34,316 bases of DNA from positions 1 to 34,316 of the forward strand of contig CAJWIK010000003.1 of the NCBI GenBank assembly GCA_913042105.1. The letters run 5' to 3'. Position numbers and translations under genes: made by a program. The notes beneath the pieces were generated by a model. The model was given only the letters and a program-made list of their open reading frames with translations, ran no database searches and was not told the DNA's origin. Source of the stretch: an uncultured Gammaproteobacteria bacterium (lineage in GTDB: Bacteria > Pseudomonadota > Gammaproteobacteria > Magnimaribacterales > Magnimaribacteraceae). Each line of letters begins with the position of its first letter. Position 1 is the stretch's first letter. Of the stretch, positions 9,243 to 18,112 are shown one piece after another.

Positions 9243-9857
9243 TTATTTAGATCCGAGTGCTTTTGTAAGAAGTCTTTTAGGGATTTGATTGGTATCAGAA
9301 ACCTCTTTATCTCCATTTACAAAGAATCTTAGAGCGGTAATCTCATCCCCTACTCCATTAAGAAAATGTTGGCCATAATAAATAAGCTCTACTGAAGGAT
9401 TTAATTTTTCTACCTTCACAGTCACGGGCAATGGTTCTTTAAAGTTAGACTTATAGTGAAGGAGGTTAATTACATATTCTCCGGTCTGTAACCCTCTTAC
9501 AGTTATTGTCTCTTGATTAATTGGACTAGAAACAACATCACCTTTCAGATTAATATTATCTGCTAGGTTTCCTCTATCATCCCGATCTAAATGCATTAAG
9601 CCTGAGTCTCTATTGTGATACCAAACTAATTTTCCCTGAGGATCCTCTACCACAGCATCTACATCATCAGGATGCTCGTCAGGCCATTGGACAGAGATTA
9701 ACACCTCGGCTTTTGTATTAATATTGCCAGATTCTTCTGAGCTATTTATCATCATAAAAGCTATTGCAAACATGAAAGCAAAACCGAGCAGTGCATTAAA
9801 GAGGAGATCTGTAAAAACATCCTGTTCTTCAGATTTCAAAAGGATTTTATTCTTCAT
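9243..9857 (-). CDS. MotB/ExbD-like small membrane protein with one N-terminal TM and a beta-rich C-terminal domain
   Basis: EEQDVFTDLLFNALLGFAFMFAIAFMMI: Asp at the TM entrance as in MotB/ExbD stator proteins; C-terminal DDVDAVVEDPQGKLVWYHN... resembles DUF2135/PPC-type beta domains; overlaps preceding channel gene by 4 bp. Confidence 0.7.
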   Translation of the reverse strand: MKNKILLKSEEQDVFTDLLFNALLGFAFMFAIAFMMINSSEESGNINTKAEVLISVQWPDEHPDDVDAVVEDPQGKLVWYHNRDSGLMHLDRDDRGNLADNINLKGDVVSSPINQETITVRGLQTGEYVINLLHYKSNFKEPLPVTVKVEKLNPSVELIYYGQHFLNGVGDEITALRFFVNGDKEVSDTNQIPKRLLTKALGSK

Positions 9858-10468
9858 GGGTACTTTGAATTAAGGTGATTTAATGTCTGACTTAAGCTTG
9901 AATCTAATAAAAAATATTGAAATTTAAGGAGCATACTCGTTATAAGCCCAGTAAGTGTTGTGTACAAAGCAACTGCCATTCCACCACTCATGGTCGAAAG
10001 TAACTTTTGAAGTATCTGAGGATCAAAATCTCTAATTTCTCCAATTGGGAGCAGCATTAGGATAAAGCCGATCACGGTTCCAGTTAAACCAAGCTTTAGA
10101 AGAATATCTACAATCAAGTAGCCTATAGAGTGTCTATTAGAAAGTTCATCTTCAAGCAAAGATAGTTTATTTAAAGAACCATATTCGCTTTTAAGCTCTA
10201 TTTCTTTTATAAATCTACCGATTAGGGTGTTCTCATTAGGGCTGTCTATACTTGAAATCTCTTTGTCTAAAGATAAGGCATTAAAAAACCAGTGCATACT
10301 AGAAATAAAATAGATCAATAAAATCACTAAAGATATTTTGCTTTTGTCTGATTCGATAATTAATCCGAATAAACCTAAGTAATACAATAAATAAGCTGAG
10401 AAAACTATCAGGGAAAGAAGCAAAGATGCTTTCAAAAGTAAGTAATTCGGTTTTTTATAAATTAACAT
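9854..10468 (-). CDS. MotA/TolQ/ExbB proton channel family protein
   Basis: Four predicted TMs; family signature LKLGLTGTVIGFILMLLPIGE and STMSGGMAVALYTTLTGLITSMLLKFQ. Confidence 0.85.
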   Translation of the reverse strand: MLIYKKPNYLLLKASLLLSLIVFSAYLLYYLGLFGLIIESDKSKISLVILLIYFISSMHWFFNALSLDKEISSIDSPNENTLIGRFIKEIELKSEYGSLNKLSLLEDELSNRHSIGYLIVDILLKLGLTGTVIGFILMLLPIGEIRDFDPQILQKLLSTMSGGMAVALYTTLTGLITSMLLKFQYFLLDSSLSQTLNHLNSKYP

Positions 10469-10473
10469 AAATC

Positions 10474-10830
10474 TTAATCGTGACTTGCTCCATCAACTTG
10501 GTTAATTTTTATAGTAGATGGCAACAATATATCATCAACACACATAATATTTATACTTATCTGTGAGGGATCTCTTCTACGCAGATGATGAGTATATACG
10601 CCACAAAAGGTGCAAAAATAATGCTTTGCTATGTTCTTGTTCCATTGGTAATTATTAAGAGTGGATTCTCCTGACAAAAGATAAAAATCTTCTTTCTTGA
10701 TAGGCTTCATGATGATTGATTTCTTGAGGCACAACGAACAATTACACGTATAAAGTTCATCTAAGATTTGATCAGTAAAAAACTTAAACTTTATTAGCTT
10801 ACAGTGACAAGAACCCAGGAATTGATTCAT
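10474..10830 (-). CDS. GFA family (glutathione-dependent formaldehyde-activating-like) zinc protein
   Basis: GSCHC, CNCSLC and FCTFCG Zn-binding motifs in canonical order. Confidence 0.88.
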   Translation of the reverse strand: MNQFLGSCHCKLIKFKFFTDQILDELYTCNCSLCLKKSIIMKPIKKEDFYLLSGESTLNNYQWNKNIAKHYFCTFCGVYTHHLRRRDPSQISINIMCVDDILLPSTIKINQVDGASHD

Positions 10831-11613
10831 CTATATATGTCCTGACTGGCCTCCATCAACCTCAATAGAAGTGCCACTCACGTAGGAAGCCGCTTCTGAA
10901 CACAAAAATGTAATGAGTGAGGCTACCTCTTCAGAAGTGCCATATCTACCTACGGGAACAGATGCACCATTTCCTTTAATGACATCTTCCATATTTCCTC
11001 CAGTGGCTTCAGCAATCTCGGTTGCTGCCCTTTCCCACATAGCAGTATGTATTAAACCTGGCAGAACGGAATTAATTAAAACACCGTCTGGTCCATATTT
11101 TCTTGCAAGAGATTTAGAAATAGAAATCATTGCCGCTTTAGTTGCCCCATAATCTATTAATGCTGCATTGGGATATTTGCCGGCTGAACTTGAAATCATA
11201 ACCACCCTTCCCCATTTTTTTTCTCGCATTCCTGGAAGAAAAGATCTAGTGCATCTAACGGCAGATAAAAGGTTCAGCTCGTGAAGTTCCTGCCAGTCTT
11301 CATCAGTCATATAAAGAAAATTTCTTGAAGGTGAAGCCCCAACATTATTTACTAAAATATCTACATTCCCTTCAGAAAGAACGTTATCTATGAAATCTTG
11401 GGTAGAGTCTTTTTTTCCCATATCTGCTACAAAGCCTTTTATAGAGCCATTCTTTATATCTGAAGATGCCAGCTTGTCTATTGATTCCGAACTTCTTGCG
11501 CAAAAAGAAACATCAGCTCCATGTTCAGCAAGCATTTTTACTGTAGCCTCTCCAATGCCCAGACTGGCACCAGTGACTACAGCCCTTTTTCCAGTTAAAT
11601 CTAAATTTATCAT
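10831..11613 (-). CDS. SDR family oxidoreductase
   Basis: VTGASLGIGEA (TGxxxGIG), NNVGASP (NxxG), YGATKAA (YxxxK); C-terminal YVSGTSIEVDGG. Alternative upstream ATG at 11628. Confidence 0.93.
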   Translation of the reverse strand: MINLDLTGKRAVVTGASLGIGEATVKMLAEHGADVSFCARSSESIDKLASSDIKNGSIKGFVADMGKKDSTQDFIDNVLSEGNVDILVNNVGASPSRNFLYMTDEDWQELHELNLLSAVRCTRSFLPGMREKKWGRVVMISSSAGKYPNAALIDYGATKAAMISISKSLARKYGPDGVLINSVLPGLIHTAMWERAATEIAEATGGNMEDVIKGNGASVPVGRYGTSEEVASLITFLCSEAASYVSGTSIEVDGGQSGHI

Positions 11614-11614
11614 T

Positions 11615-12088
11615 TTATTTCTCTCCAAGAATTAAGTTCATTTTAGTATTACCCCTTAGGTATCTATTATCATCATTCTGCTCATTTAATTCAAAACCAC
11701 AAGAAAGATATAAATTAAGAGCAGGTTTCAGAATGTCATTTGTGATCAAAAAAATCTCACTTGCTTCCCTCTCTTTCGCAAATTTTATACACCTTTTTAA
11801 TAACTGCTTACCAATTCCATGATTCTGATAATTTTTTTCAACTGCCATTTTTGCTAATTCAAATATTCCAATTTCAGTAGGTACCATTGCAGCAGTTCCA
11901 ACTACTTTGCCTCCTTTGATAGCAAAAAATATTTCTCCGTTCTTTTCCAAAACATAGCTATGAGGATTTTGTAAGATACTTAGATCCTCTTCTTCCATTT
12001 CGAAATATTCCTCTATCCATTGTCTATTAAGAAGTTCAAAATCTAATTTATATTGCTCTTGATAAGCAACTATTTTTAGATCATTCAT
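11615..12088 (-). CDS. GNAT family N-acetyltransferase
   Basis: ELAKMAVEKNYQNHGIGKQLLKRCIKFAKER acetyl-CoA binding motif; LYLSCGFE. Confidence 0.88.
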   Translation of the reverse strand: MNDLKIVAYQEQYKLDFELLNRQWIEEYFEMEEEDLSILQNPHSYVLEKNGEIFFAIKGGKVVGTAAMVPTEIGIFELAKMAVEKNYQNHGIGKQLLKRCIKFAKEREASEIFLITNDILKPALNLYLSCGFELNEQNDDNRYLRGNTKMNLILGEK

Positions 12089-12641
12089 TTAAAGAATCCA
12101 ATAATCTTTTAAAAAATATAGCACCATCTGAAACATTTTTTTGCCAGTCTGTTGATGCCTTTTCATCAGCTTTGTCACTAATGTATTTGAAGCAAAGGAA
12201 ATCTATGTCCTCAATAAGACATAATTTTGCGATGGCATAGGACTCCATATCATATAAGTCGGTATCTATGTCTTGGATAGAATTAACAAAACTGTCTCCA
12301 GTGCCGCAACTAAGACCATCTCTATTAAAACTGATATTACCAATTTGATCTAAAGGGGTTTCTCCTATTTCAAAGCCTAAAGGACTTACATCCATATCTC
12401 TTTGCTTAAATAATGTAACTTCATGAAGACCGCTCAAATCTGGACTTGATGATCCTGCGGTGCCAAAATTAATTATGTGCTTAGGCCTTTTTTCTCTTAT
12501 AGCTTTTCCTAGTGTGATTAAAGCATTCACTTTGCCTATTCCTGTGTAGACAACCCTCCATCCTGTTAAAAGGTCTCTACCGATTTCATCTTCGAGTGCT
12601 ACCGCTATTAAAGTTTCCTCTTTATTTACTTTAATCGTCAT
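12081..12641 (-). CDS. MTA/SAH nucleosidase-like nucleosidase (compact, 186 aa)
   Basis: ALEDE, YTGIGKVNALITLG, HIINFGTAGS, YDMESYAIA, KYISDKAD aligned by eye to MTA/SAH nucleosidase active-site motifs. Confidence 0.8.
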   Translation of the reverse strand: MTIKVNKEETLIAVALEDEIGRDLLTGWRVVYTGIGKVNALITLGKAIREKRPKHIINFGTAGSSSPDLSGLHEVTLFKQRDMDVSPLGFEIGETPLDQIGNISFNRDGLSCGTGDSFVNSIQDIDTDLYDMESYAIAKLCLIEDIDFLCFKYISDKADEKASTDWQKNVSDGAIFFKRLLDSLNE

Positions 12642-13146
12642 AACTTAGTAAGCTAATAATTGGTACATCAAATAAATCAGCTCCACCCAGCGACTTTAGT
12701 TCAATAATTACAGCGCCACCTACAACCTGAGCATTTTGAGATTCCAGTAAATCTTTAGAACATTTCATTGAACCGCCAGTTGCCAATAAATCATCTATTA
12801 TCAGTACCTTTTTTTTATGTAGGTCAATCCTTTGCATGCTCAAAGTATTCGATCCATACTCAAGGCTATAGCTTTTTTCAACCAATTCTCCTGGAAGCTT
12901 GCCGGATTTCCTTATCATCAACGATCCAATACCCAAGGACTCTGCAACTAAAGTGCTAAATAGAAAACCCCTAGCATCAATGCCTGCAATAAAATCTGGT
13001 CTTAAAGGCTGAATGCTCTCACATAGTTTTTCTTTTACTATCTTTAAGGCTTGGGCATCAGCTAACAGAGGACTGATATCCCTAAAAAGAATACCTTTAG
13101 AAGGAAAATCAGGAAATGTTTGAATCCAATTTTCAAGAATATCCAT
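12631..13146 (-). CDS. apt: Adenine phosphoribosyltransferase
   Basis: FPDFPSKGILFRDISPLL, GIDARGFLF, PRPP motif VLIIDDLLATGGSM. Confidence 0.93.
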   Translation of the reverse strand: MDILENWIQTFPDFPSKGILFRDISPLLADAQALKIVKEKLCESIQPLRPDFIAGIDARGFLFSTLVAESLGIGSLMIRKSGKLPGELVEKSYSLEYGSNTLSMQRIDLHKKKVLIIDDLLATGGSMKCSKDLLESQNAQVVGGAVIIELKSLGGADLFDVPIISLLSYDD

Positions 13147-13154
13147 ACGTTAGT

Positions 13155-14360
13155 TCAAATAGCTTTTCTAAGAAAAGGAAGAAATACAATATTGATAATT
13201 AAGTATGTAAATAAAACATAGAGAAGAAGCATCTGAGGGCTAATGAAGTATAAATAGACTACACAACCAAAAATCATAGTTAACCTTAGATATTCAAGTA
13301 TGAGTATTCTTTCTGCATCTAACCATTTAGCTGTGCAGTACATAGAAAAACTGACAACAGATAGTAAAATCACTCCTTGATAATATTCTAGAGAATTACT
13401 GGGGAAAATAACTACCGCAGCGTAAGTCATACAAAGGAATTGTACTAAAGCATAGAATTTTATGAATTTACCAGTTTCAGGATTGTGCTTACTAAATTCT
13501 TCTATATTAAATTTTTCTTTAGATGAGCCATTCATATTTCCATCAGGAGACCAGCCTGTTCTAGCGGTTAAAACATTAATTAAATTAGAAAAAGTTAAAG
13601 AATAAGCAATATCTTTAGAAATCTTTGCATAAATATGGAAATTTGCCTTCAAAGGATCAAAAGTTTTAATCGAACCTCTAATTCCATATACACATTCTTC
13701 ATCTTCATGCTCTTCTTGGAATGTTGAGAATAATCTGTCCCATATAACAAAAACACCACCATAATTTCTATCTATATAAAGATCGTTTTGTGCGTGATGA
13801 ACTCTGTGATTTGAGGGTGTAACAAAGATCCATTCATACCAACCAAGTTTTGGTATATGTCTTGTGTGAACCCAGAATTGGTAGATTAAGTTTATAGAAG
13901 CTACAGACACCATTACATAAGATGGAACGCCTATTAAGAATAAAGGAATATAAAAGACCCAGGATATAAGAAATCCAGTGCCCGTTTGTCTCAAGGCAGT
14001 TGAAAGGTTGTACTCTTCGCTTTGGTGATGTGCCACGTGAGAAGCCCAAAAAATTTGTCTCTCATGACTGATTCTATGGAACCAATAATAAAAAAAGTCA
14101 TATGCTATGAAAGCAAAGATCCAAGTAATTATTAGCTCACTATTCATCCTCCATAGAGAAAAATAGGTCTCTATATGGTAATAAATAAAACCACTAAAAC
14201 CAATTTTTAGAACAGAACTAGTGCCTCTCAAAGAGCCCATAAACAAACTACTTATTGTGTCATTTAATCGATAGGTATTTTTTTTTGTTAACCACCCATA
14301 GAGAAACTCTACTATCAGAGCTAGTAGAAAAAAAGGAACAGCTAATGCAACATAATCCAT
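13155..14360 (-). CDS. Sterol desaturase/fatty acid hydroxylase family membrane protein
   Basis: Histidine boxes HRISH, HVAHH, and NHRVHH with polytopic membrane profile. Confidence 0.9.
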   Translation of the reverse strand: MDYVALAVPFFLLALIVEFLYGWLTKKNTYRLNDTISSLFMGSLRGTSSVLKIGFSGFIYYHIETYFSLWRMNSELIITWIFAFIAYDFFYYWFHRISHERQIFWASHVAHHQSEEYNLSTALRQTGTGFLISWVFYIPLFLIGVPSYVMVSVASINLIYQFWVHTRHIPKLGWYEWIFVTPSNHRVHHAQNDLYIDRNYGGVFVIWDRLFSTFQEEHEDEECVYGIRGSIKTFDPLKANFHIYAKISKDIAYSLTFSNLINVLTARTGWSPDGNMNGSSKEKFNIEEFSKHNPETGKFIKFYALVQFLCMTYAAVVIFPSNSLEYYQGVILLSVVSFSMYCTAKWLDAERILILEYLRLTMIFGCVVYLYFISPQMLLLYVLFTYLIINIVFLPFLRKAI

Positions 14361-14368
14361 AAGATATT

Positions 14369-15148
14369 CTACATTTTATACCAGTCTAGATAAGAGCCCA
14401 TGATTTCTGAGAATTCTTTTTTCTTAGAAAGTGTCTTCAGATGAGAAAAACACAATGGATAGTCTGTTTGGAAACTATGACTAATGGGAACGAGATCAAC
14501 TTTCTTGAGAGCTTCTACATAATGACCTTCTCTTAAAAATTGTGATAACTCACAAACAAAGGAAATATCAGCTATCGTCAATTCATTACCAACTATAAAA
14601 TTCGATACCGACAGAGCCTCTTCCACGCCATTGAGATAAAACTCATAAGCTTCTTTCATTCTCTTGTAAGTCGAGTTAAGTACATCATCCATCTCTAATA
14701 GATAAACTTGGAATTCTCTCGAAAAAACCAAATTGACGTCTAAAAAGCTATCTATTCTTGATTGAAGACTTATGTTCTTTCCCCCATATAGTGAAGAATC
14801 TTTACTTTGTCTAGCAACAGCTCTCAAAATACTATTGGATTCGAAAACACCCATTCTTTCATCACCTACGAATGCTGCAGGCACTGTTCCAAATGGATGT
14901 TCTTTGATAAAACTGTCAGTTTTGTAAAGATGACCTTCAAAACCTCTCTTCCCTTTCCTTTTAAAAGAATCGAGCTCTAATTTTTCTTCATCGGATATAA
15001 GCCGTGCATCAAAGTCCCATAACCATTTTGATAATTCTTTTGGTTTATCACCTATTACTTCAATTTTTACACCAGCAAGTTTTGCAGTTATAAGTGATTT
15101 CCAAACTCTAGGATTTGGAAGATAAGAAAATATCCTTATTTTTGACAA
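14369..15148 (-). CDS. Glutathione S-transferase family protein (eEF1B-gamma-like GST arrangement)
   Basis: GTVPAAFVGDERMGVFESNSILRAVAR thioredoxin-fold signature and C-terminal VGNELTIADISFVCEL. Confidence 0.8.
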   Translation of the reverse strand: MSKIRIFSYLPNPRVWKSLITAKLAGVKIEVIGDKPKELSKWLWDFDARLISDEEKLELDSFKRKGKRGFEGHLYKTDSFIKEHPFGTVPAAFVGDERMGVFESNSILRAVARQSKDSSLYGGKNISLQSRIDSFLDVNLVFSREFQVYLLEMDDVLNSTYKRMKEAYEFYLNGVEEALSVSNFIVGNELTIADISFVCELSQFLREGHYVEALKKVDLVPISHSFQTDYPLCFSHLKTLSKKKEFSEIMGSYLDWYKM

Positions 15149-15151
15149 ATC

Positions 15152-15763
15152 TTATTGAGTCTCAATAGCCTTCTTAAAAGCAGGACGACTTTCAATTTTT
15201 TCTACATATGATTTTATGTTGCTCATTTCATCAGAAACGCAACCCAATCTATTACTCATAAAACAAGAATGCCCCAACATAATATCTGCACCCGAGAAAT
15301 CACCAATTAGATAATCCTTACCCTCAAGATCTTCATTAACTGGTTTTAAAGCATTAGCAAGAAGCCTCTGAGCTTGTCCTAAGACCGTTTCATCTCTTCT
15401 TTCAGGAGGGAGAATAATAGTATGAACAACTATTGTGTTCATTGGTGGCATAACCATACCTTCGCAATAATGAAACCATTGAAGATATTTAGCAAAATGT
15501 TCAGAATCAACAGAAGGCTTTAATCCACCATTTTTATGTTTTTCAAGAATATAGTCTGTTATGGCTCCAGATTCCCAGATTTGTGTGTCGCCATCTTCAA
15601 GGACAGGTACTCTGCCTAGTGGATGTCTAGCTCTATGCTCATCTGACTTTAGATCCGTAGGGCTAAATGCCATGTTGTTGAGTTCATAAGGCAATTCAAG
15701 CTCTTCAAGCAACCAAAGAATCCTTCCGGCTCTTGAGTTTGGTGCAAAATGCAGTTTTAACAT
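15152..15763 (-). CDS. Glutathione S-transferase family protein
   Basis: RILWLLEELELPYE, HPLGRVPVLEDGDTQIWESGAITDYILEK, GDFSGADIMLGH. Confidence 0.93.
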   Translation of the reverse strand: MLKLHFAPNSRAGRILWLLEELELPYELNNMAFSPTDLKSDEHRARHPLGRVPVLEDGDTQIWESGAITDYILEKHKNGGLKPSVDSEHFAKYLQWFHYCEGMVMPPMNTIVVHTIILPPERRDETVLGQAQRLLANALKPVNEDLEGKDYLIGDFSGADIMLGHSCFMSNRLGCVSDEMSNIKSYVEKIESRPAFKKAIETQ

Positions 15764-15819
15764 ATTTCTCTCCTTTGATTATTTGTATTCATTATAAGCA
15801 TAAAAATACACTTACGGTT

Positions 15820-16221
15820 TTAGAAAATACTTATTGAAGATATTACCTTTAAGGCTTGATTGGCCTTATTACTTTCTACAAAAATATGATCATGGAAATA
15901 ACCTGAAAATACATTTGTAGAAATATTAGATTTAGTCAACTCATTAGAAATGGTAGAAATGAGTCCATAGCTTTCAAGACTTGAATGAACTCCCAAAGAA
16001 ATACATTTAAAAACTGAATCATATTTTATAGCATTTTTATCTGCACAATGTTGTGTGATTACTAATGTCAGTCCTTCATCTTCCATGAAGGTTGCTATTG
16101 GATTTAAAGTTTTGAATAATTCTGTAGGCTCAGCATCTGAGGTCATAAAAATGAAAGATTCTTTAACTATATACGGATCAAGATTTTTTAAAATCTTCTC
16201 TAGATTAGTTTCACCAGACAT
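15820..16221 (-). CDS. ACT domain-containing protein
   Basis: ESFIFMTSD, ISLGVHSSLESYGLISTISNELTKSNISTNVFSGYFHDHIFV pattern of small stand-alone ACT-domain proteins. Confidence 0.78.
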   Translation of the reverse strand: MSGETNLEKILKNLDPYIVKESFIFMTSDAEPTELFKTLNPIATFMEDEGLTLVITQHCADKNAIKYDSVFKCISLGVHSSLESYGLISTISNELTKSNISTNVFSGYFHDHIFVESNKANQALKVISSISIF

Positions 16222-16223
16222 GA

Positions 16224-16679
16224 CTAATGACAGGCGATATTATATTTTTTCAATCTATAGTAGTTATAAGGTAAAGGTGTAATAAACCCTGCTATTAACA
16301 TTAAAGGTATAACCCACATTACTAAAACTCCTCCAGCAAAAATAACGTCAACAGTATTCATAGCAACTTCCATGGAGATCATAGAAATCAGTGACATACC
16401 TGTAGCTGTGCTGAATGCCTCTTTTAAATTCATTTGACGAGAGAGGATGATAGTTTCTAGGATGATAGAGGTTATCAAGCCATTGATAATGGCTAAAGTC
16501 ATAATTCCTAGTAATGGAAATGGTATTTCATTTATTTGAAAAAATAATATAGTTCCAAAATCTCCAATTGAGCACCCTAGCAGACACCATAGTGTATTGA
16601 TCGATGACTGCCTCCATGTGTGACGACAAGTCCAAGAAATTCCTGACGATTCTTGTTTGTTTATTTCTTGATTACTCAT
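16224..16679 (-). CDS. DUF4396-like multi-spanning membrane protein
   Basis: SWTCRHTWRQSSINTLWCLLGCSIGDFGTI and MxxSMIxMExAMN-like membrane motifs recall DUF4396; ATG 16679 overlaps the photolyase 3' end. Confidence 0.7.
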   Translation of the reverse strand: MSNQEINKQESSGISWTCRHTWRQSSINTLWCLLGCSIGDFGTILFFQINEIPFPLLGIMTLAIINGLITSIILETIILSRQMNLKEAFSTATGMSLISMISMEVAMNTVDVIFAGGVLVMWVIPLMLIAGFITPLPYNYYRLKKYNIACH

Positions 16680-18111
16680 TAATATCTTTTTTTGTAGTAG
16701 CAAAAGCCTCTAAAGCAATTTCTCTTGAGATTTTTAAATCAACAATAGGCTGAGGATAGTCCTTACCTAGCTCTATCCCAGCAGACTCAAGTACTTCTTT
16801 TGGAGCCTCCCACGGACTAAAAAGATATTTATTTGGTAAATCTTTAAGCTCAGGGACATACTTCTTTGTGTATTCGCCATCTGGATCAAATTTCAATCCC
16901 TGAGTGATAGGATTAAATATTCTAAAATATGGAGCCGCATCAGCTCCTGACCCAGCTACCCATTGCCAACTAGCACTATTACTTGCCAAATCAGCATCTA
17001 CCAAGCAATCCCAGAACCATCTTTCGCCTTCCTGCCAATGAATGAGTAAGTTTTTTACCAAGAAAGAACCTACTACCATCCTCAGTCTATTATGCATATA
17101 TCCCGTTTTCCAAAGCTCTCTCATACCAGCATCAACAATTGGATATCCGGTATTTCCTGACTGCCAGAGTTTAAGGAGTGTCTCATCCTGTTTCCATGGA
17201 AAAATATCAAATTTCTTTTGAAAATTAACTTTTGGTAAATCTGGAAAATGATAAAGAAGATAAGACGAAAATTCACGCCAGCCCAATTCGCTATGAAAGT
17301 GAGCTAGACTTTTTTCAATACCCTCTTCTGTCTCCTTTGTTTTCGCTCTGTACCAGACTTCATTAGAAGAAATTTCTCCAAAATGTAAATGGGGGGAGAG
17401 TCTCGATACAAATTTTTTAGATGGGAAATTTCGGCCTTCTTTATAATTCATTAAGCCCGACTCTAAAAACTCTTCTAGACATTGATCAGCCCCTTCTTCG
17501 CCAGGGCTCCACTCAGGTTCAAAATCTCTATACCAGTCTATTTCAGGTATTAAGTCTAGATTTTCTATACTTTCTGAATTCAATTTATTCGTATACAGAT
17601 TATTGAGCTTCAAAGAACTAGTTGGAAATCTAGGTTCGTCCGCATTCAAGCATCCCTTCTTGTAAAAGGGAGTGAATACCCTGTAAGGCGTTCCATCATC
17701 TTTTGAGATTTTCCAAGGCTCCCAAAGTAAAGCACCTGAGAAACTCTCTACGTTAATATTTTGACTCTCAAGATCTTTCTTTATAGCTTTATCTCTATCT
17801 ATCCTCCAAGGCTCGTAACATCTATTCCAGGAAATATAGGAGATATCTTGCTCTTTCATAATATTATTAAAAATATCAGAGGGGTTTCCTTTATAAATTA
17901 ATAAATTTCCTCCCAAGCTTTCATTCAGTTTCTCTAGAGATTTATGCAACCACCATCTACTAGCCGCTCCCATAGCAAATTCGCCAGAGTTAACATCATC
18001 TAAGATATAAACAGGGATGATTGATTCATACTGACTAGCAGCCTCTAATGACGGATTATCTTTAATTCTAAGATCTTGTCTGAACCAGTGTATAGCAATT
18101 CCTTTTGACAT
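16672..18111 (-). CDS. phrB: Cryptochrome/deoxyribodipyrimidine photolyase
   Basis: HWFRQDLRIKDNPSL; C-terminal FAD domain GYPIVDAGMRELWKTGYMHNRLRM, DADLASNSASWQWVAGSGADAAPYFRIFNPITQG. Start set to ATG 18111. Confidence 0.93.
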   Translation of the reverse strand: MSKGIAIHWFRQDLRIKDNPSLEAASQYESIIPVYILDDVNSGEFAMGAASRWWLHKSLEKLNESLGGNLLIYKGNPSDIFNNIMKEQDISYISWNRCYEPWRIDRDKAIKKDLESQNINVESFSGALLWEPWKISKDDGTPYRVFTPFYKKGCLNADEPRFPTSSLKLNNLYTNKLNSESIENLDLIPEIDWYRDFEPEWSPGEEGADQCLEEFLESGLMNYKEGRNFPSKKFVSRLSPHLHFGEISSNEVWYRAKTKETEEGIEKSLAHFHSELGWREFSSYLLYHFPDLPKVNFQKKFDIFPWKQDETLLKLWQSGNTGYPIVDAGMRELWKTGYMHNRLRMVVGSFLVKNLLIHWQEGERWFWDCLVDADLASNSASWQWVAGSGADAAPYFRIFNPITQGLKFDPDGEYTKKYVPELKDLPNKYLFSPWEAPKEVLESAGIELGKDYPQPIVDLKISREIALEAFATTKKDINE

Positions 18112-18112
18112 A

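Noticed and set aside
8680-10468. Zorya-type (ZorAB) anti-phage system
   Set aside because: The MotA-like protein lacks a long cytoplasmic tail, the partner lacks an OmpA domain, and no helicase or nuclease effector lies nearby.
8680-10468. Standard Tol-Pal, ExbBD-TonB or flagellar stator
   Set aside because: No tolA, tolB, pal, tonB or flagellar genes adjacent, and the partner's C-terminal domain does not look like TolR/ExbD or OmpA.
13834-14049. 71-aa minus-strand ORF within the sterol desaturase gene
   Set aside because: Alternative frame of a supported CDS, no independent support.
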